Shown here: one piece after another, positions 1 through 12,485 of the stretch
Position numbering within the stretch: position 1 is the first letter of the stretch
Layout of the letters: every line of letters begins with the position of its first letter
Assembly (NCBI GenBank): GCA_032622095.1
Contig: CP136069.1
Location: forward strand, 158,337,043 to 158,401,042
Direction: 5' to 3'
DNA: 64,000 nt
DNA from: Siphonodentalium dalli
Taxonomy: Eukaryota; Mollusca; Scaphopoda; Gadilida; Siphonodentaliidae
Notes under the pieces: model-generated
What the model was told of the DNA's origin: nothing
The model's database searches: none
Seen by the model: the letters and a program-made list of their open reading frames with translations, nothing else
Translations under genes and position numbers: made by a program

Positions 1-293
1 CGCAATTTGATACCTACTGTTACTTTTGTCCCAGGAGTGTTTCGGTGGGTCAAATCATGACCCTGACCTGATCTTAACATTCAAAATTGTCAATTCAAGG
101 TCAAATCGGGTAAAGCCGGGCGGATTTCGACGGGTACTTTTGTCGTGACTTTTGTCCGGGGAGTGTTTTGGACGGGTCAAATCGTGACCCCGACATGACC
201 TTCACCTTTAAAATAGTCAATTCAAGGTTAAATCGCGCAATTCTCCGAAAATCAGAGGGGAACATCCCGGACGAAGTCGGGTCCACCAGCTAC
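1..293 (+). mobile_element. Helitron-like element, 3' end with ~130-bp internal repeats
   Basis: Only the 3' part lies in the window. About two copies of a roughly 130-bp unit rich in TCAAGGTCAAATCG-type words precede a terminal block at 266-293. That block has a short stem (CCCGGAC / GTCGGG, 266-281) and ends CCAGCTAC followed by T. The block matches, in opposite orientation, the end of the complete short element at 38383-39011, where the terminus is CTAA. Helitrons end in a hairpin plus CTRR and insert 5' of T; the last base here (C) deviates from CTRR. Confidence 0.6.
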
Positions 294-559
294 TATTATA
301 TATTTCTAGATTTAGTTACAAACTAAATACCTGTATATTGTACAAAGAAATGTTTGACAAATATATCTGTATCAATATTACCATGCGGGTCATTAAAATA
401 GATACGACGAAACAAATTTTGAAGGGTGCATGTATCAGGTAAATTTTTATATTTCAAATGATGACAGGAATGCGGAAAGTTGAAGTACCTATATATACGT
501 AATACTGGCTATCCGCATGAAGAGATATACATGTATATAAAAACCAAAATAGAAGATGA
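294..559. other. No recognised feature
   Basis: AT-rich sequence between the Helitron end and the next repeat family. I see no exon, RNA gene or clear repeat. Confidence 0.5.
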
Positions 560-1805
560 CTGCTGGCGACAATGTTTTCCAAAAAAATTCAAAGCATTCG
601 ATAGCTCCCATCTAGTTGTCAACCCGAAGATCAATATGAAGTTTGGTGACTATCAGATGAGGGATATGTCTGTACAGTTGCTAAACAATTCAGTCATGCA
701 AAAGAGGATCAAAGAGTAAGATACCAAATTGCTGCCTGTGGTAATGTTTTTTAACGAAATTCGGGAAAATAGATTACTCTCACGCTGGTTATCCAGAAGA
801 TCATTGTGGAATCTGGTGACGATCGACAAGGGGTGTCGTCTGTGGGATCAACCAAATTATTTAGCCATAAAAATAGTAAAATTGAATATCACCGCTGGCA
901 GTGATGTCTTCACAAGGACAGTTTGAGAACAAAATATGGCTCACATCTAGCGGTGACCCAAAATATCCACATGAGAAAAGGTTCTCCAATAAAAGCTGGC
1001 TGCAGGGTGCGCCAATTGATTCAAATTCGAAATTTAGCAGGGTGTACTGCTTGTGGCCATGTTTTCCCCGCAAATTTGATAGACTGATGGACAAAACCAC
1101 TGAATCCGTTGAATCAATATACATGTATACATTGATTAATTTATATGCATTGTTATACACAGTACTGGTATATAAAGGTACTGAAAATAACTATATTACT
1201 AGTATACATAAAATAAGCCATATCATGGCTATGGGTTCATGCCAGCTGAGAACTTGGTGTGAATTAAAGAGTGGTGGTTTCTCAAGCATATCTAACCCTC
1301 CACGTTAGAAACATGCCATTAAATGTCATAAGTATAATCTAGCTTGAGGACAGAAGTGATCCATAAAACTCCCCTTAATTCAACCAGGTCCTCGCGCGAT
1401 GTATGGTCGATCACATGATGATCTAGGCGGGGTTAGAATTGTTGTATAAAAACAGCACTGCGTGTAAATATAAAATAAAATAGTGCTACATCTTATTACA
1501 GATTATTGCCAAAATAAAGTTTCAGTGACACTCTATCCGAAGAGGGGAATAATTTCATCTGTTACAGTCAATGGAGCAATTATGAATCTGGAAAGGTGAA
1601 ATTTCTAAGTAATACTAGATATCGACATAACGCGATAACATATAACGTAAATGCAATATGGCCACTGGCGACCATTTTTTCCTATGAAATAAAAAAACTA
1701 TTTGATAGCTCTCATCTGATAGATCAATATCAAGATAAATATGAAGTTTGGTGATGATCGGATGAGTGAAATGGACTGTGGTCTGTGCTAAACGGTTTGG
1801 TAATG
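560..1805. repeat. Diverged repeat family, two to three copies
   Basis: A block containing CTGGCGACAATGTTTTCC, then GATAGCTCCCATCTAG, then AATATGAAGTTTGGTGA appears at about 565-700 and again, diverged, at about 1660-1800. A third, weaker relative lies at about 880-1095 (CTTGTGGCCATGTTTTCC). Open frames here (480-719, 901-1308 plus; 861-1160 minus) resemble no protein and I take them as chance. Confidence 0.45.
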
Positions 1806-1806
1806 C

Positions 1807-2277
1807 TTAAAAAGATTCTTACCTTAATATTTTTATGTTCACTTTATAAACTTCACTGAGTCATATTTGTCATGTATTGAGTTTGATATATTTTGTTAAC
1901 AGTTTATAAATTATGTATGTCTCATGTTTGTTATTTTAATTTATGTGTTTATTATCATTAAATAAAGTTGCATTCCTTAAAAAGATTCTTACCTCAATGT
2001 TTTTATGTTCACTTTATAAACTTCACTGAGTCATATTTGTCATGTATTGAGTTTGATATCTTTTGTTAACAGTTTATAAATTATGTATGTCTCATGTTTG
2101 TTATTTTAATTTATGTGTTTATTATCATTAAATAAAGTTGCATTCCTTAAAAAGATTCTTACCTCAATGTTTTTATGTTCACTTTGTAAACTCCACTGAG
2201 TCATCTTTGTCATGTATTGAATTTGATATCTTTTGTTAACAGTTTATAAATTATGTATGTCTCGTGTTCGTTATTAT
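1807..2277 (+). repeat. 170-bp tandem repeat, ~2.75 copies
   Basis: The word AAAGATTCTTACC recurs at 1811, 1981 and 2151, giving a constant 170-bp period with only a few substitutions between copies. The first two units contain an AATAAA word (CATTAAATAAAGTTGC) near their end. The third copy loses similarity at about 2270. Confidence 0.9.
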
Positions 2278-4190
2278 ATTATATACACTTTATAGTGTGT
2301 TTTCAGAACGAAAAACAAAAATGAATAAAATCAACAAATTTGTAAATTTAAAAACAATTCAAACGTTGTTGTATTCCATGTCCCAGCCCAGACATATACA
2401 CCAAATTTCAATAATATTCATTGAGAAACAACGGACAAAACGCTATATAACACCCGCATACATATTTTATTCCGAGCCGGTATCATCCTCGGGTACATGT
2501 TATAGTAGGTTCCGAATTGACACACGTCGACTGGGGCGAGTTGGCCCTGGGGCGATTAGGCCGATTCCGGCACCTTCTATAATTTACCGTATGTATCCGT
2601 TTACGCATAGTTTACTTTAGAAAGTTCCGCAATTAATACCGTAAATAGAGCGACCATATTTGACAGAGAATGCCTCTGTTATTGATTATCAAGTTGCTAT
2701 ACATTAAAAATGACAAATTCACATGCTCGTTCAAGCGCAGTAGTCTATTTTCCCCATGTTAAAGGACATCCACAAATACTAAATAACGCTAACCTACTGC
2801 CGAATGTTTTACACGACAACTGTTAACATATTTGGGCTGAATTCATCTGACGCGGTATTATTCCTCAAAATAAACAACAAAACCATCGTTACTTGGAAAT
2901 GTAGTTTGGGCTAACATTTACATAAATCCTCCACATCATTTATTCGACACACACGTCAGATTAAAAACAGACATGAAGTAAACGGCCAAATTGGCCGAAA
3001 TGATGATATATTTACAATTTCACACAGACTATTTGATATTTGAATGGCCGGTTGGTGCCTAATTTTAATATTCTATATGGACATATTAATCCAGAATGGA
3101 TTGAATTTTGAACAATGATGTCCTATAGTAGGTGAGATGTTGGACAAGTTCGAAATATTGTAACAACACTAGTGGGTGGTTGAGGCAGTCCTGTACCATA
3201 TTCCCGGACACCGCCGTGCATGTGACACGTGGCTATCTAGGGTGATCAGGGTGACAACTGGAGTACATAATAATTGAGTTCAAAAGTCAAACATTGCTCA
3301 GATAATTGAGTCAAGTAGCATTTTGCCTTCTGTAAATGTAGCTTAATTTGATTTCACAGGTAACCGATTGAGACTATATTCCAATTCAACATATCCTCGC
3401 CCAAATACGCACATATTGGACCTATAATGTGAAATAGGTACATAATGTGATTATTGTGTTCTGAAATAAGCAGATAATGGACGCATATCCGCTATTTCGT
3501 TTTATGGCGCCGGCCACAATGAAAATATGTGTTAAAGAACGAAAACATGCAAAGTCGTGAGTTGGCAACTTTGTGTCATTATCCCCGCATAATCTGCTTA
3601 GAATTTACTTATTATGAGTCGATTATGTGACTTTATATTTTATTTATATTATTATATTTTCAGCACATAATTGACTCAAAATACAGATACTGCTATACAA
3701 CACAGAGATAAGCCGCTTTCTCGTGCTCAGGTTTGGTGACACCAACACACCAATCTCGATGCAGCGCGCAGCACGCTTTCGTCCATAGATTGTCGTTGAT
3801 TGTCGTTGATTGTAGAATAATGCGCCGATCCCAGCTTGGGACCAGGTGGTTTCGCGAGACCAAGTCCTGACATGGAACACCGTGATTATTAGGGTGGTCT
3901 AGACCTGAGACCAGAATTCAGCCGACAGAGTTGAAAATAAACAATGTTAATTTCAAAATGTTGTATTGTGCATTCTTGCAGTGCATTATATGAATAAGTA
4001 TACAACAATATAATATGGGATATGTGGTCAGTAATCAGAGGGTTTGTACGTTTGGTATATGTTTCTTTTGGTATGCCTCAGGAGTTTCTCGTTATTGATT
4101 GGGCTTTCTTAATAAATAGAGCAAGATTAGTAAGCGTTCATTTATTACCGCTATTAACCCTTTACCCAACAGAACGGCCATGTGCCAATA
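2278..4190. other. Unrecognised, probably non-coding
   Basis: I see no convincing exon or mobile element. Minor structure only: a short direct repeat ATTGTCGTTG at about 3790-3810. Open frames at 2264-2620, 3644-3880 and 4022-4210 lack recognisable motifs. Confidence 0.4.
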
Positions 4191-4196
4191 TGGTCG

Positions 4197-4440
4197 ACTC
4201 GCATATATAAGATAATGCATTGGCTTAACACATATTAAAAATTATAAAATTGTCAAAGAATGTAGAAAAATATTATAAAAATTGTTAAAAAATGTAAGAA
4301 AAAATTATAAAATTGTTAAAGAATGTAAGAAAAAATGGTAAAAAGTGTTAAAACAAGATTTTTATTTTAGGCCAATGCATTCTCTTATATATGCGAGGCG
4401 ACCTATGATCGACTCGCATATATAAGAGAATGCATTGGCA
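4197..4440. repeat. Three copies of a ~28-bp motif, two direct and one inverted
   Basis: GACTCGCATATATAAGA..AATGCATTGGC occurs at 4197-4225, inverted at about 4371-4398, and direct again at 4410-4440. Between the first two copies lies an AT-rich array of ATTATAAAATTGTTAAA-like units. The inverted pair with its AT core resembles a small MITE-like element with roughly 28-bp terminal repeats. The third copy abuts it. Confidence 0.6.
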
Positions 4441-4784
4441 CAGGGCATAACTGTAACCATCACAATGTGGTCAATGAAACGGTTCCAATGATATCCATAT
4501 TTGTATGGTGTTATTGAGACAGACCGAAGATATTTTAGGCTGTTGAAGCTTTATTTGGGCGTTTTTGGCCGGTTTGTTGGTTAAAGGGTTAAATAGATCG
4601 GTTAGCTTCAATGTGTTAGGTCTTTTACCGGGGTTGTATGTGGAGCATTTGGCTCACTTGTGTGAGAGAACTTGATGGCAACTCAATGTTCTGTCGACAG
4701 GCTATTGCTACAGAGCATATACCGTCTGTATATCAGCAGTTTGTGTGTTTATCGCTCTATATTGCATGTCCCCGCTATCACATT
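4441..4784. other. Nothing recognised
   Basis: Unique-looking sequence between two repeats; no motif or splice-bounded open frame found. Confidence 0.4.
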
Positions 4785-6790
4785 ACGTACACTTCAATTT
4801 AATAGTTTTAGCAGTTCAAATTTAATATTTTATTCAACTCTCAGAAAATGATACAATATAAACAATCAATATTCAACAGATATACATAACAAATATATGT
4901 TATCTTCCAAACGTGAATATCTTAATATAGTAATGGACAGCATATGTCCTTAATCCGTTCGATTAAAGTGTTTGAGACCCGAACTATATAATTATAAACA
5001 AATATAATGATTGTATAATAATTATCCCACTGGAGATTGTGCTGCAGATACAACTGAAATGTAATTCCATAGTCATGAGATGTATCTCAGCAAATCGTAT
5101 TGAGAAACTAAAATTTTAAATATTGAATATATCTAATATAATGGTTATCCTAACTTCTCCAGCTTCTATCGTTTAATTGTTTGATTCAATTGACATACTA
5201 TGCTTCCTTATAAGTTAACAGTATAATATTACAATAATATGTGTTGTATAGATATATGAATTACAAGTAAGTATTCTCACGGAGGTGAATCTCAGAAAAT
5301 CGTAAGATTAAACATATTGTTAATAACTCATAGATTGGTTCTCCTAATTTCTCCAGCATCTACCATTTAATTCTTCACTTTAATTGCATAACATACATAA
5401 ATCACTATTACATTGCAATTAATATCAGGGCAATTTACACAAAAAGTCATGCAATTAAGATGAATTATTATGATATTAATCAGCATTACACATAAATATC
5501 ATTATATAAGCAATCAATATTCAACAGTTCAAATACATACCAAATAATTGTTTTCATCCAATACGTGAAGTACTTAATGCAGTGGTGTAGAACATATCAC
5601 ATTGATCGGTTCGATTTTATTTTTTTAGATCCGAGAAAAGAACAATTAAGGCAATTATTCCTCTGGTGATTGTGCTGCAGACACCTACATATTCAGGAGG
5701 TATATCTCTCAAATTGTCATGAAGATATTAGTTTTTAAATATTGTAAATATATCATGGAATGGTTCTCATAACTTCTCCTGCTTGTCATTTAATTCTTTG
5801 CTTGAAATTGTTATACCATACATACTTTTAAATTACATTACAGTTAATATTGGGGCAATTTCCACAAATCTCTTGAATGTAAAAATGACTTTTATCATTT
5901 TACGTACAATTTAGTTTAATAGTTTAACAGTTTAAATTTAGTATTTTGTTCAACACGTCATAAATATGACACATTATAAACAAGTACTGTTCTACAGTTA
6001 CAATCATAACATAACAATTTTGTCTTCCAAACGTTAAGTTTTAATGTAGCAGTGATACATTATATTTAAATTTTTGAGATCCGAAATATAGAATTATTGT
6101 AGTAATTATTCCATTGGTGAGTATGATGTAGAAAGATATCTGATGTACAAGTACTAGTTCAGGTGCCAATACTCTGAAACTTTTAAAATTGTTAAATTGT
6201 ACAAATTTGTTATTACTAACAATTGCACTTAACAACAAAGCTTCGTAGTACTGCTGGCCTGGAATATTTGTGAAAACCAAAAGTGGTCTGTAAAGGGAAT
6301 ATCACCAAAACATCTTAATTTGAATTATATTGTATGGCGAATGCCATATGATGGGGACTGGAATCACAGCACGTTAACAGGTTGTGATGTGAGCGACAAT
6401 TGAGAAGTTTTTAGTGATTAGCGCCAGTACTAACAAAACGTGTAACGTAGTTTGTTGGCAACTTTTGCTTACAAATGTCATTGAGAATTTACCAAAGTGA
6501 AATAGGTCTGTAACTAATCCGAAATATAGAACGATGGTAATAATTATTCATCAGGTGATCGTGGTGAAGAGAGATATATGAAGTGCAAATACCTATTCTG
6601 GAGGTATATCTCAGCATTGTCATCAAGATATTATTTTTAAACATAGTGTAGAGATCTCATATAATGGTTCTGATAACTTATCAAGCTTACATCATTGCAT
6701 TCTTGGCTTCAATTGATATTCCATACATGATTTAAATTAAAACTATTACACTACAACTAATATTATGGCATTCATTACAACGATCATCAA
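4785..6790. repeat. Array of about four strongly diverged long repeats
   Basis: A block with GAGGTATATCTCAGCA, then TAATGGTTCTCATAACTTCTCC, then CATTTAATTCTTTG, then CATACATA and ACTAATATTATGGCA-like words recurs at about 5090-5240, 5280-5450, 5690-5880 and 6596-6780. An upstream companion block (TTTAATAGTTTTAGCAG, later ATCCGAAATATAGAA) recurs at about 4795, 5925 and 6515. Copies differ by many substitutions and indels, so this is an old array. Confidence 0.6.
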
Positions 6791-8540
6791 AGTTATAATG
6801 AACAAAATGTGAAAATATTTACGACATGTAGTGAACAATATGAAAAAGAAACAACAGAAAGAGCAAATATGAAATTATAAAATGAATACGAAACTCTAAT
6901 ATGTTTCAATACATTTACAAATTTGATTTCCATCCATCCCTATATGTAACTGTACACAAATTATTTGGTTGTATGGGGCTGCACAATATAAAATATGTAA
7001 TCTGGGGGACATAACTGCGAGTCCATGCAGCCTGTGTCGAATGTGGAATTATTTGTTTGATCATTTTATTATCTTCCAAAGCTATTACAGATGAACAAAG
7101 TAAGATATATAGATGTTTATTCTGATCAACTCCGTGTGTTACATGTGGAGAATGGCCTGATTTCTCTCCTCTGAATTTTGTCATCTGCAAGACAATATTT
7201 TGAAATTGCTATGGTAACCTGTTTCTATTTAAAATATTTCTCAGTTCTATCGTATCTCTGTTGGGTAGAATAAGCTAATTTACTGACATTCGTAGTCATG
7301 GTCTGCTTTGCGGTTAAACAAGTAAATGTAAGTTTAAAAAGTTCCACTACGAGTGTTATATTTATCTGCAAACCAATGGGCATAACGCGGTCAGTGAATA
7401 ATGATACGAACAAACCAAAGACAGTCGTTTACGCCGGGCATTCCTATCTAAAATAAAACCCATATTCAGCATATATTATACAGTACCGCCTCCCAAGTTG
7501 GCAAAAATTATTTACTGCGACCATGTATTCAAGACAAATTCCCACTGTTTCCCATGATAATACTTATCATCCATTAAGTCACATTTTAAGAAACCACCAG
7601 ATGTCCGGTATTCAATTAATTGCAAACATTTCCAAGTTGCAATTACAAAACTGCTCATATTGTAACTCAAACTCCAGACAGAGTTATCTCTCATCACTCC
7701 ACTGAGACACCACTGCCACAAGGACATTTGGTAAGGATGTCGTACATGTCCTTAGTTCTTATATTTTATGATTAAAACTGTCTATGTCTGACTCAGTGAA
7801 TAAGGTTCTTACCAATACCGAAAGAATTACCATTATTGATAACTGTTGGTGGTAAAAATAAGATAATAGGTGACTGAATATAGTTCCGACGATACGTATA
7901 ACATTAGATGTATCGGTCCGCCAAGTACCATCCTTTCGGCAGTGATCTGTCTCAGTGATAACGTAGATGGCGCTGTGTGGAGACTGGCTGTAACTATGGT
8001 GTTCGGCGTGACTAATGGCATTTCATTTCACACGTATAGTCCGATTCGATACCAAATTAGTCAAATTTTCAATTTGCATGAAATCGATATTTTAAACTTA
8101 TTGAAATTACCATAATTCGTGTTGCACAGACATCACTAACATCCACAAAGCACCCATCATCCTCAGTATCGCGTTGAAAACAGTACCAAAGATCATAATT
8201 TATTAATCACCTTTGGGCGATATCTTGAACGATCTTGAAGTCATACGATGTATTTCGCATCAGATTTCGGCGAAGAACAATAAAGACGTTTCGCGCTAGT
8301 TATTTCTCCTGATATGATAAAATATAAATAAAGAGCGGTGGTATCAAAGTGTTGTGGAATGTTGAAAAACTCCTTCAAACATTATATAGAGTATGCTTAT
8401 CAATCTGCCATGCATTTATTTCAACGACTTATTTCGATTTCCGATACCTGATAAAAGTGATGTCACAATGTGTAATGTGATGGCCGAAGGTTGCGAGTGA
8501 CATAAGTTGTGGTAAGCATGTAATTAGACATTTTGCATAA
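6791..8540. other. No firm feature; weak exon candidates only
   Basis: A minus-strand open frame at 6915-7188 follows an acceptor-like GTCTTGCAG and could be a terminal exon in phase 0, but it carries no recognisable domain. A donor-like GGTAAGAAC lies on the minus strand near 7810, with no convincing exon before it. I annotate neither as a gene. Confidence 0.3.
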
Positions 8541-8543
8541 CGA

Positions 8544-9010
8544 ACTACTACTTATAATAATTACGAATAGGGTACTACGTCACTATAGTTTGTGTTCTTT
8601 CTATAGGTTGTCGTTTTGCCAAATCCGCAATTGCGATTGCGGGGGATTTCAACAAAACTTAAAAATACATCATATAGTAACAAGTTCGATGTCATTTCTC
8701 TGGTCATCAATGTGGTAGTTAACTCCAAAATGGTGTCCTTGTAATCGCCATGTGGCCTTGATGTCTATATATCATTGGCAAGCAACTCTTTCTTCGCCGC
8801 CAGTCATCGAGCCAATCACTTAATTTAACCTGACAGCAATTTAATTACATGTAAGTACAAAATAATCACGACAATCAGAACAATATCACCTTACTGTGAG
8901 TGGCGATGTGTCATAAACGGACTCTTAGTCGTCAATTCTGAGACAATATCTTTGGACCGTTCGAAACAAGTTACGACTACAACATGTATTAAGCTATTCG
9001 TAATTCTTAT
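8544..9010. repeat. Segment shared with 50040-50640
   Basis: GAATAGGGTACTACGTCACTA, TTTCAACAAAACT..AAATACATCATATA, CGCCATGTGGCCTTGAT and, further on, CGTCAATTCTG and AGCTATTCGTAAT are matched in the same order at 50040-50640, with substitutions and length differences between blocks. This is a dispersed repeat or an old segmental duplication. It lies immediately 3' of the terminal receptor exon on the minus strand. Confidence 0.7.
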
Positions 9011-9058
9011 CAGTACGTAGTTCATTATGAGAAATATGTCTAATGGTTTACAAGTTCC

Positions 9059-9654
9059 TCAAGTTTTGACAATTGTTTTCATTTCATGCTCGTCCTTTCC
9101 GCTGTCAGCCACTTTTCTCCGAAATAGTTTGGGGAATAGCTTAGTGGTATCGAATAGAACCATCACGACGAACGGAACCACAACAAGGATCATCGCCGAT
9201 GCTCCTATCGCTTGTGATGATGGACGTGGATCCGGAATGGAAATCTTCTGTCGTAGCGCCTGGCTTGTCGCGTTCTTGGTTATCTCTAGCTCCTGTACCA
9301 ACTGCTCCATTTTCTTCGCAAGCTCAGATGATGTCATGTTTTTTGATGTCATGGGACTTGCCTGGTCGTGATCGCATAATGCAGTGGTGGCGAAATAACT
9401 GGACGCTGTTGCTGTTATAGTTATTGTTGAAAGCTGTGTGGTTGTCTCTGATGCAGAACACGACGGAGTTATTGTAATTAAACTGGTTTCAGTGGGGGTG
9501 AATGTGGTTATATGTGTTGTAGACTCTTCTGTTTCACATACCGTTGGTGTGACATATACCATTTCTGTTGGACATGTCGCTTGTAAATTCCCAGAAAATA
9601 CATTCGATTGCTGTCCTCCTGGAAGAGAATATGAGCTTGTCATAATTTTAGTTT
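9059..9654 (-). CDS. Terminal exon of a type I membrane receptor: Ser/Thr-rich stalk, TM helix, basic tail
   Basis: The frame runs to a stop at 9059-9061. The likely exon start is 9654, after a minus-strand acceptor-like ATTCAG, entered in phase 1; the open frame's first Met is at 9643. Encoded residues about 25-85 are very rich in Thr and Ser with several Cys, as in a mucin-like O-glycosylated stalk. Residues about 105-135 (SSELAKKMEQLVQELEITK) could form a short coiled coil. A hydrophobic helix (AIGASAMILVVVPFVVMVLF) follows, then a basic cytoplasmic tail containing FPKLFRRK. The pattern of a PD-R-S-IG word before the helix recalls, from general knowledge, the last exons of molluscan lectin or PAN-domain receptors. 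No enzymatic domain is present. The upstream partner exons are probably those at 12408, 14970 and 17385. The polypyrimidine tract before 9654 is poor, so the exact start is uncertain. Confidence 0.65.
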
Positions 9655-10349
9655 CTGAATCCAGTCGTGTGACCTTTAGTTATTAAGCATTAAGCATATC
9701 TCGAGTTATGGACTGCTGGTGGTGATTTATCGTCCCATAATATTAAAGTCCGATGGCGGTTTAAGTCTGATATTATAATGGCTTTTTTACATATTCCGCC
9801 CGGTGTCGGGGATAGGTCGATAAGTTTTGTATGGAATAATTATGATACAGAAAACTTATTCAAACATGGACCCAAGGCCCATCGAACTGGTACTTCGCGT
9901 AGTACTATCTACTCAACACACATTGTTATATTTCTCGTGGTCGCATACACTGTCACTTGGTAGGTAGGTGCGATTCTAGGAGCTGTCATCCGAAACAATT
10001 GAGGGACTGCAATAAAAATGCATTGCATTCGTGTCAATTAATATACTAGTACATTCCAATTTCAAGCCTATAAAATGATGTATGTTCAACTTTATTAAAT
10101 CTGAATACTATAAGTTATGGCGATCAATAAGCTGGCATTATGGTTGCATTGGTCCAATGTTTACGATGTTGAAACATAACCGGGAACGGTTATCGGATAA
10201 AGTTGGAAAAGATTTCATGAATATAACACTACTTTGAATGGGTTTCAGGAAACCAGGTTTATTGTAACGAATGTGAGCATTCACAATGGCTTTGGAGTTA
10301 TGTGACCAATATGACGTGTCGCAAAAGATGCAACTCTTACTCCAGTAAG
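9655..10349. other. Intron-like, nothing recognised
   Basis: No repeat or splice-bounded frame identified. It probably forms part of the intron upstream of the terminal receptor exon. Confidence 0.4.
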
Positions 10350-10450
10350 GCCCTCCCCCGGTGGATCAGTGGGTAAGGTGCACGATGCAGTAGACAAACA
10401 TAAGCCGTCCAGCGATAAAGGCGACTTGGTTCGAATCCAGGACAGCACGT
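10350..10450 (+). mobile_element. tRNA-derived SINE fragment
   Basis: A tRNA-like pol III promoter is visible: an A-box-like GGATCAGTGGGTAAGG at 10365-10380 and a perfect B box GGTTCGAATCC at 10428-10438. The spacing is longer than in a compact tRNA and the acceptor stem does not close, so this is a SINE head or tRNA pseudogene, not a functional tRNA. The tail is not defined. Confidence 0.6.
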
Positions 10451-11530
10451 ATTTTGATCAACTTAAAGGGAATGTAACATGATTCGTGTATATGGGCACG
10501 GAGGTTTCTTCTGGCAGTGGAGTGATTTCACAGTGATTTCAACCATGTGCACGGTCTTTACTGCAACCATAAAATTGACACCGTAATATGGTATAGCGGC
10601 TGAAACAAAGATAAACCACAATAAACTACATCACTATCAATTTGTCTTTTTTCCAGCGTGCCACCGTGTACCTCACTTTCACAACGAGATAAAAAATATG
10701 ACATGTATCTTAATTCCTAGACCGATGGAACAAATCAGTAGTCGCAAAAGGCGTTGAAGAAACATATGACAACATATCTGTTATGAAGTTATATTTTTTT
10801 GACATTCTGACAGCCATCTTGCCTAATCTGGCAAGAATAAATTCACTTTCGTGCAACCAATTCCCATGTATTTCTTCAGGGTATTACTTGTTCATTCATT
10901 TCGATAAGTATTCCGCATGTCATTTACAAATTAATCGATAAATGTGTAATACCATTTTCACGAATAACTCAAATTTAAAAGCTCAAATAGCGCAGCCACG
11001 AGAGTGGTTGGTTGCTATTGAAAGCACGAATGCACTGCGACCGGTTGTTGATGTTGCCAACATATGTTATAAGTTATAGTTTTGACAATTTGGTAGCCAA
11101 TCTTGCAAGCATCCACTTTCGTCCAATCAATTTTCAAGTCTAGGGTCTCAATCATTTCAATCATCATCATGGAAAAATGAGAAATTTCAGTAAACTACTT
11201 AAAACATATCCGAATAGTAAACACAAATAAAATAGCATTTCAGCACCTGATTGCCCCCTCACTTTATATGAGCTCTGGGGTCTAACATACAAATTATGGA
11301 TTTGTCCTACGATTTTGCGACATTCACAATGATGAATATATATTCGTAAATTCGACAACATGATTACATGTTGTGGGAGTCTAAGTTTTTAATTAATTTT
11401 TTCAATTATTTTCAACTCATTAACGAATCAAATTTGTGTACCAACCATCCTCAAATCTCTTTATCGCACCAGGAATTCTACCAATCCAACATCCGGAACA
11501 CAGTCAGAGTACATGTCACGGAAATTATCC
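10451..11530. other. Intron-like, nothing recognised
   Basis: AT-rich sequence with no convincing exon. It holds a possible SINE tail just after 10450. Confidence 0.35.
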
Positions 11531-11672
11531 ATTGTTAGACCAATGGTACATTTACGTGATGAATACCGCGACCGGGAGTTGAAACATTGTTAAACCAATG
11601 GTACATTTACGTGATGAGTACCGCGACCGGGTGTTGAAACATTGTTAGACCAATGGTGCATTTACGTGATTT
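11531..11672. repeat. 55-bp tandem repeat, ~2.6 copies
   Basis: ATTGTTAGACCAATGGTACA starts at 11531, 11586 and 11641, with a 55-bp period including GATGAATACCGCGACCGGG. Copies differ by one to three substitutions, so the expansion is fairly recent. Confidence 0.9.
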
Positions 11673-12407
11673 ATTTTGCATGAACCCACTTCGAGTGCAT
11701 CCAGTCCTTTTAAACAGCAGTCTCCGTCCACCTGCGTATTTTTGAATCTGGATTAATAACATATTTATTTGTATGAGTTCATTATCATGACATCAACTGA
11801 GCTCGCCAGAATAATCTTAATTAATATGTTTGGCAACAGCATAACAGAAAATCAGTATTTTGAAAAACCCGAGTTTCTCGTCAGTTCAATCCAGATGACA
11901 TTCATACCAATTTCCGTTGTAGACACCAATAGTTAAACTATTATTTGACCAATTTGATCACGCTACAGGAAGGTATGTTTCCAGATTTCTAGGATATATC
12001 AATTCTTTATTATGAACCTGTAGTACTTATCTTTTGTTTTAAATAGGTGATTTGAGATTCTGAATCATTTATGTTACTTAGAATTGTTTCTCGGATTCTG
12101 TTTGATGTATAACATTATGCTCTGTTTTACCCAGAATAAACCAATTTATTCTAGTGTTGTCATTTTAAGAGAAAGTTTGTTGCTTCCAGCCTTTTGGGTG
12201 CATTGGCAATAGACATGTATCATGGTAAGTTCCGATCGGCTGTCCTATTAGTTTTCTTTCATTTTATGGGTGGCCAGGCAGCTTTCGCATAATTACAGAG
12301 AGAGAGCAAGTGTTAGCGTATGTTTGCGTATTGAACATGACTGGGTTGAATGACCCACAAATACAAATAAGGTGTTTTTATTGTCAGAAAAGTAGTAGTG
12401 TTCTCAC
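11673..12407. other. Intron-like, nothing recognised
   Basis: No coding or repeat signal seen. Confidence 0.35.
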
Positions 12408-12485
12408 CTGCGGTGTAGTCACATGTGTCGATCGGCGGTAGACAATCGCACGGTGGAGGTATACTGTCACCAATTGTCGCCCATC
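12408..12485 (-). CDS. 78-base Cys/Pro-rich micro-exon, phase 1-1
   Basis: On the minus strand a good acceptor (TTAATTCCAG) precedes 12485 and a consensus donor (CAG/GTGAGA) follows 12408. The enclosed 78 bases begin with two bases and end with one base of a codon, so the exon is symmetric, phase 1 to 1. It encodes an open 25-codon stretch with three Cys (PPPCDCLPPIDTC) flanked by Gly and Tyr. The frame hits a stop just upstream of the acceptor, so the acceptor defines the start. Its phase matches the PAN exon (14970-15173) before it and the terminal exon (9059-9654) after it. A linker or stalk segment of a receptor is the likely role; no domain is recognised. A chance pair of splice signals remains possible. 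Confidence 0.45.

Noticed and set aside
6915-7190. 91-residue minus-strand terminal exon candidate
   Set aside because: Good acceptor, but only phase 0 is open and no domain or conserved pattern is visible.
10350-10450. tRNA gene
   Set aside because: A and B boxes are present but the cloverleaf does not close and the spacing is too long; called a SINE head instead.
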